Positions 47,498 through 59,208 of a stretch of 64,000 nucleotides of DNA are shown one piece after another. Each line of letters begins with the position of its first letter. The first letter of the stretch is position 1. Origin of the DNA: Ananas comosus. Lineage: Eukaryota > Streptophyta > Magnoliopsida > Poales > Bromeliaceae. Under the pieces are notes generated by a model that did no database searches, was not told the origin of the DNA, and saw only the letters and a program-made list of their open reading frames with translations. A program made the translations under genes and the position numbers. The stretch lies in the NCBI RefSeq assembly GCF_001540865.1, contig NC_033639.1, positions 4,995,675 through 5,059,674 of the forward strand. Direction: 5' to 3'.

Positions 47498-48476
47498 GGC
47501 GCTTCGACAGGAGGCGCGAATGAAGCGCCTGGAGGACCTTCTGCTGCAGTAGGCGGCTGCCAGGGAGACTCAGATCCCCACACCACCGCACCAGTGGAGG
47601 TGGTTGCGCCTAGGGTGTCGTCCCCTACACTCGACGCTTCTAGGACGGCACCAGCGGCGACACCTCGGGGAGAGGACATCGCGGCACCACCAGCGCGAGC
47701 ATCTGTAGCAGGGGCGGTTTTCCCCGTGATGGTTGAGGGAGCTGAGCGGGATCGGCTTATGGAGCGTCTCAGTGAGTTCAGGAGATGCAGCCCCCGGACC
47801 TTTGACGGGGAGAACATGGATCACTGGATCGTGGAGAAATGGCTTATGCATATGGAGAAGCTGTTTCGGGACACCTTTATAGAGGAGAGGGACAGAGTTT
47901 GGCTCGCTATACATCATCTGGACGGCAAGGCCTACCGGTGGTGGTTGGACATCCAGGACAACCCTAGCACGGATCTGACGGCGATTTCTTGGAGAAGGTT
48001 CAAGGAACTCCTGCTGAAGCATTACTTCCCTGACAGTGTCAAGAGGAAGATGGAGCAGGATCTGCGCAACCTGCGCCAGGGAGATAGGACGGTGGCCGAG
48101 TACGAGAGAGAGTTCTCCCGGCTTCTTCATTGTGTGCCCTTCATTGTGTGCCCTTCATTGTTCGGGACGACGAGGATAAGGCCCGCATTTTCGAGCGGGA
48201 ACTGCGGCCTTCGATCTTTCGGTTCGTTCAGTCTTTCAACCTCCAAACCTACCGGGAGGTTGTGAATCGCGCACTCATAGTGGAGAGTGGAGCAGCAGAT
48301 CTGCAGGAGCGGCGAGAGGCCTTGGACAAAGGCAAAGGCAAGAGGCACGCGGCTGAGGGTGCGAGCCAGGCGCAGTCTGGGAGCCGCCGAGACATCCGAG
48401 ACATCGGAGCCAGTCACGAGGACGTGGCCAGTCTACTCAGTGAGGAGGACCTAATTGACGCCAGGCTCCGCGCTGC
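47498..48476 (+). pseudogene. Element F gag, 5'-truncated and frameshifted
   Basis: Starts abruptly within gag next to the copia LTR (ALRQEARMKRLEDLLLQ, then TAG). Capsid: MERLSEFRRCSPRTFDGENMDHWIVEKWLMHMEKLFRDTF, AYRWWLDIQDNPSTDLTAI, LRQGDRTVAEYEREFSRLL. A 14-bp tandem duplication (ttcattgtgtgccc, about 48127-48154) then shifts the frame; it continues as CVPFIVRDDEDKARIFERELRPSIFRFVQ. A further shift near 48400 precedes the zinc knuckles. Closely related to C1 gag. Confidence 0.88.
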
Positions 48477-49106
48477 GTGATCTGCGGCGGTCCCCATTTT
48501 CCACGGCAGTGTTCACGCAGTCAGGGCAGATGCTACCTGTGTGGCCAGGAGGGCCACTTCCAGTCGGACTGCCCGAGGGGTCCAGCACCAGCGCCATCTT
48601 CGGCATCTGTACCAGCTTTATCGGGTCCCAGCCAGGAAACACCTTCTGCGCATCACCAGGCTGGACGGCCGCAAGTGCAGCGGCAGGCGGAGGGGTCACG
48701 ACAGACCCCGAGTGGGTGCATGTACGCGGCCCAAACTGAGGAGGCGGCGGCAGCCGAGAATGTGGTCGCAGGTATCATTTTACTTTATGGTATTCGAGTA
48801 CGAGCATTATTTGATACCGGTGCATCGCATTCATTCATAGACCGGCTGTTTGCCGAGTTGCATGGCATCCCACTGACATCTTTGTTGCATCCGGGACGAG
48901 CCGTGGTACCCGATCACTCTTTAGATATTCGAGAGTTTTGCCCAAGTTGCCCTGTTCGGGTTGGAGATTGGATCATACTCACGGACTTGCTAGCTTTGCA
49001 TAAACATGGAGAGTTTGATGTTGTTTTGGGCATGGATTGGTTGACCAAGTACTACGCCACTATCGATTGCAAGAATCGAACTGTGACCATTAGAGGGCCG
49101 GGGTAG
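48477..49106 (+). pseudogene. Element F nucleocapsid and protease
   Basis: Zinc knuckles CxICGGPHFPRQCS and CYLCGQEGHFQSDC, a Ser/Pro/Gln linker, then the protease [20 protein letters not shown] and [19 protein letters not shown]. It ends in a TAG (GPG*AEVVYRG) where Q is expected. The open frame begins at an internal Met, not a true start. Confidence 0.88.
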
Positions 49107-49993
49107 GCGGAGGTTGTGTACCGAGGATGCCAGAGTTTGCTGTTTGCGATGACGATTAGCTCCTCTCGAGCTAGACAGTTGATCAGCAGAGGCTGCGTAG
49201 CCTACTTGGCTACTGTCGTGTTGCGGGCCAATACGGACGCCCCTAGGATTGAGGACATCCCCGTCGTGCGGGAGTTTGGAGATGTGTTTCCAGCGGAGTT
49301 ACCGGGCATGCCACCTGATAGGGAGATTAAGTTTGTGGTAGATCTCATTCCCGGGACTACTCCAATCTCAAAAGCACCCTAGAGGATGGCACCGGCGGAG
49401 TTGAAGGAGCTGAAGGCACAGTTGCAAGATCTTCTGGACAAGGATTTTGTGCGACCGAGTGTGTCACCTTGGGGAGCACCGGTCCTATTTGTCAAGAAGA
49501 ATGATGGATTGCTTCGCTTGTGCGTGGACTATCGTGAACTCAATAAAGTCACGATCAAGAATAAGTATCCATTACCGAGGATCGATGATTTATTTGATCA
49601 GCTCCAGAGATCTAATGTGTATTCCAAGATCGACTTGCAGTCGTGATATCACCAGTTGAAGATCAAGCCTGAGGATGTGTCGAAAACGGCTTTTAGAACA
49701 CGGTATGGACATTACGAGTTTACTGTTATGCCGTTTGTGCTTACTAATGCCCCGGCAGCTTTTATGGATTTAAAGAATCGTGTTTTCAAGCCTTATCGAG
49801 ACAGGTTCGTTGTAGTATTCATCGACGACATTTTAGTCTATTCCCGAAGTGATTCGGATCACGAGGAACACTTGAGACTTGTACTTCAAGTGCTTCGGGA
49901 AAAGAAGCTCTACGCCAAATTGAAGAAGTGTGAGTTTTGGCTTAGAGAGGTGGCGTTTTTGGGCCACATGATTTCGGGATCAGGTATAGCCGT
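49107..49993 (+). pseudogene. Element F reverse transcriptase, interrupted by element E
   Basis: [74 protein letters not shown], and the catalytic FIDDILVYS. Stops: TAG at about 49381 (KAP*RMAPAE) and TGA at about 49644 (LQS*YHQLK). The frame breaks at SGSGIAV where element E begins. RNase H and integrase are outside the window or lost. Confidence 0.9.
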
Positions 49994-50383
49994 TGTCACG
50001 CTCCGGGACCGGCGGAGGCCCTCCCGGTAGCGTGCCCAGACCAGCCATATGTCCACACATACAAGGCGTCTACAATAGAAGCGGAAGTAAAAGCAAGAAA
50101 TATAACAAAGGAAGGAATTACAGCTAATGATATAAGAGCAGTAAGATTCTATCTTCTATAACAGTAGTAAAAGAACAACTAAACCATAAAAGTAAACATA
50201 AAGTAGTACAATGTCTGTCTCAAAAGTACAAAAATGGTGGTCTCTAGTACACTGGTAAAACTCTCAACCTCTCACAAAAAGAAACAAAGAGAGGTAGACC
50301 ACCTATCAAATGACCCTCGGCGAGCACGCTAGCCCGAGGCGATACCCTTTCCGCGATCCCTGGCCTCCACCCCCCCTCCCCCC

Positions 50384-50646
50384 NCTGACCTGTGCTTGCT
50401 GCCACTTATCGTCCCACCTTAGAAAGATGTGTTGAATATCCCCTTTCTATCATAGTAGCTCCGGTTATGCGTCTTTGGTTGCTTGACTAAAAAAGTGTGC
50501 ATAGCTTTCTTTTTCTTTAGTAACTAGCTATAGAATTTCAGGTAGGGTTGGTTGAACACTGCGCTTTATTAAAAAAAGAAAAAGAAATTCCTTTTATTAA
50601 TGTGTCTTTAATGAGATATTACGCAGGTTGACCGACACACGTCCTT
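50384..50646. other. Foreign block in the element E LTR next to an N
   Basis: Other LTRs join ccttcgg directly to the gaggc...gatcgcgg block; here about 260 bases intervene, starting at the N at 50384 and ending near gaaggctctg. I do not recognise it. The style of sequence could be organellar, but this is not shown. Confidence 0.45.
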
Positions 50647-50697
50647 ACCGAAGGCTCTGAAAAACATCGAGAGAAAAGAGGGCGTGAGAACTATAAT

Positions 50698-50716
50698 TTA
50701 TAGTTCCCAGTGGGCA
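50698..50716 (-). other. U5 palindrome of element E
   Basis: GAACTATAA-T-TTATAGTTC, the same palindrome as in family B (53228-53246). Confidence 0.6.
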
Positions 50717-51469
50717 ATTACTGACCTCAGCTCAAGCTCCACTAGGCCCCAAAAGAGAAGGGTAAGCAACAACAATAATAATAAGCAATAAAGAGCGAGT
50801 ATAAGAACTGCAGAAAGAAAGCATAAATGAAATGCTATACTACTATGTCTCAAGTAAGCATGATGTCAAAGTATAGTACATCTACTCTATCATGATAAGT
50901 ATGTCCAAAGCATGACTATTGAGTTCCAATCATAACCGACAAATAAGCATCTCGATGCAGTATGTCAATATATAGGGAATAAGCTCTATCAAAGCAAACA
51001 AATATACTACAATGCAATAAATGAAACAAGCAAGTATACCAAATGTCCCAAAGCTATGTCATGAGCATGTCAAAATAATCTAACTACTGAGCCTATCTAG
51101 TAGTGATTATCCATTCTCAACACTGTGTCGATTTCCATTTCCAATTAAGGACCTACCAAAGGTAGTCCAGTTTGTGCCGCCTAAGTGCCTGTGGTAGCCC
51201 AACATCCCTACTCTTGGAATGTGTCTATCCCACTCAACCCCGTAGGCTTCTCAATACCGCACGAGCGAACGTAGTCGCGTAGGCTAACTCCGGAGTGCCG
51301 GCTTGTAGGGAGCAACCCTCACAAGCATGTGCGAATGAGCACAAATGGCAAGGAAGCATAGTCAACGTCTCAAGTAATCCAATCATCATGTCTCTAACAT
51401 GGTATAGTCACTAGCATCTCGAAGATCCAGTTCTAAGTCACAAGTGAAGTTCCAACGTTCATGAAGTCT

Positions 51470-51630
51470 AGTGCCCCTTGATGACACTTAGACATTTCAA
51501 TGTTTGAGCATATACCAAATCCCCAATGGCCCTATCCGCTAGGTTCACCCATGTCCCGAGCTCAATGCCGCTTGATGACATTAGCTCTCTAATTCACATA
51601 ACATTCTAGTTTGATGCCTCTTTATGGCAT
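51470..51630 (-). other. Hairpin array in the element E LTR
   Basis: Three hairpins in sense orientation: AGTGTC-ATCAAGG-GGCACT (51470-51488), AATGTC-ATCAAGC-GGCATT (51564-51582), ATGCC-ATAAAGA-GGCAT (51614-51630). Confidence 0.6.
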
Positions 51631-52584
51631 ATTAGTTATCTTTCATGTCAAAAATAAACTTAGGTTTAAATGCATGAATCAAGCTTATTTTCATTATAAG
51701 GAACATGGCCCAACATAAGAATGCTAAATAATCAAACATAAGCTTCATATGCAACTCTCTACTATATAGGAGTCCAAAATTGCACTATATGTAACATAGG
51801 CATTTTAAGCATTCTAAAATTCACAATAAATACATATAACAAGAATATGCATGCTTTTTCATTTTACAACACTTAAATCATCAACAATGAGATTTCCTCA
51901 TTGTGTGGCTAGGTCAAACCCACCGAACAGTCGCGTAGTCCTTCGTTTCGCTGAACGGAGTTGTCCACGAGTCTCAAAATACCCTAAAAGTATTGAACGA
52001 AGAGATACACGGGCATTACGATCAACTATAAGATCAAACATTAACCTAGAAACAAAAAGGGCCAAAACTCACCTCAAGAGTAAAAATCCTCTCTTAAGCT
52101 CCAAAGGAGAGCTAGAATCCTTCCAATCTAAGCCCAAGGAAGATTCTAAACCAAAGAATCTAGCTTCAAAAGCCCTAGATTTGAAATGCCCAAAATAAGC
52201 CCTAAAACCTTATTCTAGGGTTTCATCTCAAAACCACCAATAAAATTCAATTCTAGAGGGAGAGAATAAGTTGCTTACCTCTTAGAAGCTTCAATCTAGG
52301 CTCAAAATCCTCTAACCTCGAAGATCTTCTCTCAACAAGGCTCCAAACCCAAGCTCCAAGCCTCAACAATGGCGGAAATAGCTCCAATAGGGAAAAAGGA
52401 GAGGAAAATCCATCAAAATCCAAAAAATGGGAGATCAAATCCAAAGAGGGGAAAAGAGGGGCTCCCTACCTCTCCTCTTGCTGGTCCCAAGCTCAGGAGA
52501 AGCCCCTAGGGCGTGGGGATTCAAATAAGAAGTCCACAATTGCAGAAACGCCCCTGCAGTTCAAACTGCACGAAATCAGCCTCC

Positions 52585-52750
52585 TTGTACCGGTACACGG
52601 GCCCCTGTACCGGTACAAGCCCTACGAAACATCACAACCCGTGGCTCGGGTTGGGGGTTCGACGGCTCTGTACCGGTACAAGCCCGGTGGCTGTACCTGT
52701 ACAACCATCAACCCTGTACCGGTACAGCCATCAGCTTGTACCGGTACACT
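52585..52750 (-). promoter_or_regulatory. TGTACCGGTACA motif array in U3 of element E
   Basis: Five exact GTACCGGTAC copies and one decayed copy (gtacctgtac, near 52694). The motif is a 12-bp palindrome. Position in the LTR matches the ACCGGT arrays of families C and D. Confidence 0.65.
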
Positions 52751-53622
52751 GCCCTGAAAACAGCAATCCGAGAGCAGCCTAAGTCCAACTTTTTGGTGAC
52801 CTTAGGGCTACTTTAACTGTCATGCCCCGGGACCGGCGTAGGCCCGCCCGGTGCGTGCCCAGACCCGCCATATACCTACACATATAAGGCGTCTACAACG
52901 ATAGCGAATTAAAGAACAATAAATAGAAAATATCTAGAGATATCAGAGCAATTATACAGCTGGGTTCTATCAACCAGTAGAAACCACAGAAGCTAGACTA
53001 CTAAAGTAAAAAGTAAAGTAGTACATCATAAGTCTCAAAATACAAATAGTGGGTGGTCTCTACAAAATGGTACAAGTCTCTCAACCTCTCCAAAAGAAAC
53101 AAAAGAGATGTAGACCATCGATCCACCAATCCCTCGCTAGCTAACTCGAGGCGATTCCTTTCCCGCGATCCCAAACCTCTCCCGGGGTGGAAGGCCCTGA
53201 ATGAAAACATAAAACAGGGGGAAGTGAGAACTATAATTTATAGTTCCCAGTGAGCAATTACTGACCATAGCCAAATGCACCACTAGGCCCAAAAGCATAG
53301 GTAGATAAAGGAATTACTAGTAAACTGCAAATAGGAAAAGCGTGTAATGAAATGCTAATCTACAATGCCGCAATATCACATGATGTCAACGTAGTGTACA
53401 TCTACCCCATCATAATCCAATATACCAATACATGATTAATATGCTTTATCATGACCACCAAGTATACTATTATGCGAAAACAATAGTACATGTCCTATGT
53501 CCACTATTATGCTAAAAGCATGTTCAAGTAAACCAACTACTAAGCCTATCTAGTAGTGATTGTCATACACCGGTTTAATGTCATTGTTCAATCTTGTTTT
53601 AGGACCTACACACGTGTAGTCC

Positions 53623-53861
53623 GGCTTGAGCCACCTAAGTGCCAGTGGTAGCTCCAGCATTTCCCCTCGAGGAATGAGTCTAACCCTCCAGGCCCCCGTA
53701 GGCTTCTCAATACCACACGAGCGAGCATAAGTCGTGTAGGCTAACTCCGGAGTGTCGGCTTGTGCCGCCTAAGTGCCAGTGGTAGCTCCAGCATTCCCCC
53801 TCGAGGAATGAGTCCAACCCTCCAGGCCCCCGTAGGCTTCTCAATACCGCACGAGCGAGCA
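53623..53861 (-). repeat. 105-bp local duplication inside B2
   Basis: 53623-53727 and 53757-53861 are about 95% alike, separated by 29 bases. Confidence 0.85.
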
Positions 53862-53975
53862 AGCATAGTCATCGTCACAACGATCCGGCCATTATGGCTC
53901 AACCATGGAAATGATCGCTAGCAACTCATAGGTCTAGTTTAATATCCCCAAGTGAAGTTCCAACATTCACTATGG

Positions 53976-54433
53976 CTAGTGCCTCTTTAGGGCACTAGAA
54001 CATTACTATATCCAAGCATGTTCCAATTTTCATGCCTCTTTATGGCATTATTTACTAGGTTCATACATGTCCCAAGCTCAATGTCGCTTTGTGACATTAG
54101 CTTACCCTATCAGTAATAGGTTAATACGCATGCTCTCTAGCATGATCTCATATTGCTAATATGTACCTAGCATGTATTCCATAATGCATATAAATATTAA
54201 CATGCATCTATCCACTAGCATATGGTTTCAATGTGTCCGTATGCAACTATCAACTTAGCATAGTTCTCATAATGCTACATGCACACACTTTCCAATGCAA
54301 CTACCAACTTAGCATAATTCTCATAATATAAACATGCACATGCAATTCACATATCATTCAAGTCTAATGCCTCTCTATGGCATTACTTTACTAGGCTCAT
54401 TCATAGCTCAAACCCGATGTCGCATTGCGACAT
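53976..54433 (-). other. Hairpin array in B2
   Basis: Hairpins at 53976-53998 (CTAGTGCC/GGCACTAG), 54032-54048 (ATGCC/GGCAT), 54080-54098 (AATGTC/GACATT), 54365-54385 (TAATGCC/GGCATTA) and 54417-54433 (ATGTC/GACAT). All have perfect Watson-Crick stems and 7-base loops. Confidence 0.65.
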
Positions 54434-56089
54434 TAGCTCCCTAACTCACAAGTTATTCAAGTTCAAAGCCACTTTATGGCCTAATACATTCTCCTATGTC
54501 CAATGAGCTTTATGTCCAAGATATGTTACATTTGTCATGTCTACTATATGAAGCATGATTTCAAGTCCCAAATAGAATGCTAAACCCATGCATAAGTCTC
54601 ACTTGCAAGCTCTCTACTACATAGAGGTCCGAAAATGTATTGTATATAACATAAGCATTTCAAGCATTCTAAAATTCACAAATAATGCATCTTTCATAAA
54701 AATGCGTGATTTTTCATTTTACGATACTTAAATCCACATAAATGAGATTTTCTCATTTGTAGCGAGGTCAAACCCACCAAGAGCTCCACACGACCCTTCG
54801 TGCCAGTGACTCTCTTAGCTCCAAGACTTTAGGTGATGTCACGATGCTACAATTCCGGTTTCGTGATTTTTGGAAGCTTACATCGCGAGCTACGACAATC
54901 TGTACCGAAATCGGCCTCTTCTTCAATATCTTCGCGTAGCCTCGTCGTATCGCCGAACCGACTTCGCCAACGCGTCAGAAAACCTAGCAATTAGGTTTAT
55001 ACATGCTCAATTTAGATCAAACCTCTACATATTGCAAAACCCCAATTTGAGCCTTAACATGCTACTATTGCAAGAAATCACCAAATTGGAACTTGATTCA
55101 TGCAATTAACATGTTATTAGCATCTAGGGAGTTCTCTAAACCCATTCCTAGAGCATACGAATCATTCCTTAGCAATCTACCATAGTTACTACCAAAGCTT
55201 ACCTCCAAAGCTTTCTCTAATAGAGAGGAAGAAGATGAAAGCTTGAGCTCCAAGCTACTCTCCAACTTTCAAGAATTCTACTCCAACTTCTTCTCCAATT
55301 AATTCTCTTTTGTGGAGAGATTAGAAGAGAAAAGGAGTGAGGGGTGAGAACTAGAGAGAAAGAGAGAAAAAGAGAAAACAAACTTGCTCTCCAAGTCTCT
55401 CTCTCGGGTTGGGCACAAATGAAAAAACAGAGTGCAAGTTCACCTATATATACTCCTAAAACACTATTCACATCAGATTGTAGCTCAGGTACAGATATTT
55501 TTCGTCTGCCCTTCTGAACGTCCGATTGAGCTCAAATTTGGCAGTCACGATCAGTTTAACCTTACTTAATGAAAGAAATTTTAATCTTTCAGTTTCGACC
55601 CCGTTTGGTCACCGAAAGCTGTACCGAACTGTAATCTTTATCAGATAACTGTCGGATTTTATTTTTCACCTTCCGGGTGTCAGAATGGCATGAAACTTTA
55701 AATCTAGCCTCATAAAAATAATCCTAACCTATTCCCAAATTTTCAAAATTTTCTGACACCGTGCATTTTCTGCTAAAATATCAGCCCGGTCTCGCACAGA
55801 AAATTCTCAATCTTCTATTTTCACTCTGATTTCCGCACGAGTCAATCCTGACGTATAATTTACTTGTCTAAGTCCAATAAAAATAGTATCTCACACTATT
55901 TTTATTTATATTCACTTTTAATAAAAAAAATTCGGTATGCTACATTAACTACCTCAAATTTCGGGATCGGAGCCATGGGTCGGAACACTGTCAACGACCT
56001 ACCAAAAAATCTGAAAATGCTCAGAACACAACTCAGATACTCGAACCTCACAACTTGCAATGGTCCAGTGTATTACATTCACCCTTCCT

Positions 56090-57035
56090 AAAAAGGAGTT
56101 TCGTCCGCGAAACTCGAAAAGTCAAAGTACTTCAAGTCTCCATCTGAAAAAGATGGGAGTAGCGCTCCCGCAGAGCGCTCTCCAACTCCCAAGTGGACTC
56201 ACGCTCGTCGTGGTTGCTCCAAAGCATCTTCACGTAGGGAATCTCACGGTTCCGCAATCTCTTACCTCACGAGCCAAAATCCTCAAAGGTTGCTCTTCAA
56301 AGCTCAAATCATCCCTCAGCTCATAGGTGTGGCGTCTAACACATGAGCTGGATCATGGATATACTTCCGAAGGACCGATACATGGAATACATTGTGTACA
56401 CCCGATAGGTTCGGCGGTAGAGCAAATCTATACGCTACCGCACGCTCCAAAATCTCATACGGTCCAATATATCGGGGGCTCAACTTGCCCCAGATGCCAA
56501 ATCTTCTAATCCCTCTAGTCTGCGAGACTTCCAAGAAGGCATGATCTCCAATTTGAAACTCCAAGTCTCGTCGACGTCTGTCGGCATAGCTCCTCTGCTT
56601 ACTCTGGGCAGTCAACAGTCGCTCCCGAGCAATGCGAATCTTGCTCTCCGCTTCCTGGAGCACATCTGGGCCTAAAGCCAATCTCTCGCCAACTTCACTC
56701 CAAAGAAGTGGCGATCTACACTTCCATCCATAGAGTGCCTCGAACGGTGCCATCCTGATACTTGCTTGATAACTATTGTTATAAGCAAACTCTGCCATCG
56801 GCAGATGCTGCGACCATCCTTCCTGGAAGTCAATTACACAAGCTCGAAGCATATCCTCGAGAGTCTGTATAGTACACTCCGACTGCCCGTCACTCTGGGG
56901 GTGGAAAGCAGTGCTGAAATCCAAGTGCGTACCCAAAGCGTCCTGTAAGCTCCTCCAAAAATGGGATACAAAACGGGGGTCTCGATCCAATACTATAGAA
57001 GTAGGTATCCCGTGCAATCGCACAATCTCATCCAA
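56090..57035 (-). pseudogene. Element E integrase C-terminus and chromodomain-like tail
   Basis: Second half of the catalytic core ([33 protein letters not shown]; the usual catalytic E is replaced by C here), then FAYNNSYQASIRMAPFEALYG, SYADRRRRDLEFQIGDHAFLEV, GKLSPRYIGPYEILERAV and NLSGVHNVFHVSVLRKY. A frameshift near 56320 breaks the tail, whose remaining residues (LSFEEQP, RILAREV) continue toward 56090. Catalytic loss plus the frameshift indicate a dead integrase. Confidence 0.85.
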
Positions 57036-57521
57036 ATAAACCTATGCGAGTCTCTCACCAGTCCAAGTAGTGTGGATAGGTATGAAATGTGCTGATTTCG
57101 TCAATCTATCCACGATCACCCAAATAGCATCATGCCCGGCCTGTGAGCGTGGCAATCCCATCACAAAATCTATGGAGATCTTTTCCCATTTCCACACTGG
57201 AATCGGTAGGCTCTGCAACTTTTCCGCAGGAACTCGGTGCTCAGCGTTCACTTGTTGGCAAGTTAAACATCTAGCAACAAACTCACGAACATCCTTTTTC
57301 ATCCCGGGCCACCAATAAAGTAATTTCAAATCCTTGTACATCTTGGTGCCTCCCGGATGTATAGCATATGGTGCTCGGGGTGCTTCTTGAAGAATGTCCT
57401 CTTTAATGCCCAAGTCCGCCGGTACACACAGCCGTCCGCGGAAACACATCAATCCATCACCGTCCAATCTTACTTGGCATGAACGGTTCCGATTCAACAT
57501 TCGAGATAGCCATTCCTTCAA
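57036..57521 (-). pseudogene. Element E integrase N-terminal part
   Basis: Zinc-binding region [41 protein letters not shown], then [32 protein letters not shown] with the first catalytic Asp. A TAG at about 57041 separates it from the rest of the core. Sequence upstream (57522 on) no longer resembles pol. Confidence 0.88.
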
Positions 57522-59208
57522 AAATAATAGAAACGTCTAATCGTCTCAACTCGCTCATCCTGGCGATTGCTTGATTCCTCAATCGGCACAGCGCTGCGAT
57601 GTCTCCACATCAATCTCAACTCACCACTCGGGAGTGTCCTCAAATCCTTTGTGATACATGGTTCGGAACTAAGCTCAAAGGCTTCATCAATCCACTAAGG
57701 TCATCATCTTAGTCCCAACTCAAACTCAAGTAAACTCTTGCAAGCCTAGGCCAAGGGCCTAGCTTCGACAGAAGGTTCACAACACGATCATTTAGAAATT
57801 TTCGATCTCAATGCTTTCCCCAGCATTGGATGCTCCAGGTGTCCATGGTCTCTGAACTCAATTCACATGACAGAGAGGGATCATTCCACAGTTCAGTAGC
57901 AGCTCTCTATCGAAGTCATCCCAATACTACGGTCAAGTCGGTCAATTCCATAAGTCCTCATATACAGTTCTATCCCGAAGATCTCAAATCCTTGTGCTCG
58001 CTCCTGACGCGGGAAGTTAGCAACTTGGTACCTTCCCTCTCGCGAGTTTTCTATCGATCAGTGAGAGTTCCACAACTTGATCACTTCAAACCTGCCCACG
58101 CAGTCCAATCGTGCACATCCTATAAAAATACCCCAAGTCATCCGCAACGGTTCCACAAATCAACCCAGGGGGCTCAAAATTATCATTCCGTAAACCCCTA
58201 CGACTGGTGGAGTATTATAGGCTTGGGCAACATCATCCTCGTGATGTCCCAACCTAGTATCACAATTCGTTTGAGGTACGACCTCAAACTCTAACATCAA
58301 ACAGTACTACTCAGACTGCTCACAATTTTAACGAGTACACCAACACCTCAAGGCCATTTGACAAGGCCAATGAGCCTCAGTCACTTCCAAACACCCGGTC
58401 GCGGTTCAATTTGAATCACGAGAGTCGACACACAGTCGAAACAGCCCAACCGGTCCCACAACAAGTGAGAGTGCTCCTCCACGAAGCAAAACACCAACTA
58501 TAAAACCTCCCCGCCATTCGAGCTAACAATTGTGACTCGACCGGGGGCACAACAACCGATCAAAGACATCCTTCATTTCAAGGATTCTCGATCAACCAAA
58601 GCTCATGGCCACTCAGGCCCCAGTTCCTCTCCAACACTCACCTAATTTCAGGTAGGGGAGACAATCAACGCAACTAGCGGAAGTAAATCCTCCAATCGCA
58701 CTATTTCGTGCTCAAAGTCCTCAAGGCGAGTCAAATTAGCTCGCAATCCAAGGGTACCAGGTACCCAGCACAACTCCACACAACAGAAGGCCAATCTATT
58801 TGTTGGCGCACCAAAACCATCCCACACGGTAGGGTGGTCGAAACGATGCACCCGTTCAACTAATCATCCACACGCGCCGAAAAGTTCAACGCTAAGAAAT
58901 CCTTGGGTTGGGTCACTACACACTCGGTGTGTCCTCGATCTCAAGATCCAACACGTGGCTTCCCATGCTCCAGGGTCTACGCTCGGACTACCATCCTGAC
59001 CAAAACTCTGCCCTACCCGTAAGTATCGGGCAGCTGTCACACACAGCCGACTGCGCCTGCCCAACGGGCCCAGGCTCCTCAGTCCCCGAATGGTCCAGCA
59101 CGGTCGTCTCCAAGCATCATCCGGCAAACAGCCGATCCAGGGATGCAACTAATGCAATCCTCGTGAGATCTACAAGCATAGCAAAACATGCTACCCACCA
59201 CCCGTAAA
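57522..59208 (-). other. Unrecognised spacer replacing RT/RNase H in element E
   Basis: About 1.7 kb lying where protease end, RT and RNase H (about 2.3 kb in C1 or A) should be. None of the RT motifs ([21 protein letters not shown]) is visible in any frame. Short open frames exist (57830-58294 plus; 58864-59148 minus) but I recognise none. GC content is close to its neighbours. Confidence 0.6.

Larger units (their letters stand above)
52818..55944 (-). mobile_element. Solo LTR B2 (family B) nested in the E LTR
   Basis: 3127 bp, begins TGTAGCATACCG and ends GGGGCATGACA on the minus strand, flanked by a perfect duplication ttaac (52813-52817 and 55945-55949). No internal region, so a solo LTR. 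TATA at about 55445-55454. It holds a 105-bp duplication (53623-53727, 53757-53861), the U5 palindrome (53228-53246) and a hairpin array (53976-54433). Confidence 0.93.
49994..56077 (-). repeat. Element E 3' LTR, interrupted by solo LTR B2
   Basis: Without the nested family B LTR it is about 2.96 kb, starting TGTAATACACTGG (56077) and ending CGTGACA (49994). Contains U5 palindrome 50698-50716, stem-loop 51301-51326, hairpin array 51470-51630 and the GTACCGGTAC array 52585-52750. Confidence 0.9.

Noticed and set aside
57830..58294. 154-codon open frame in the element E spacer
   Set aside because: No domain recognised; the spacer has similar-length frames on both strands, consistent with chance.
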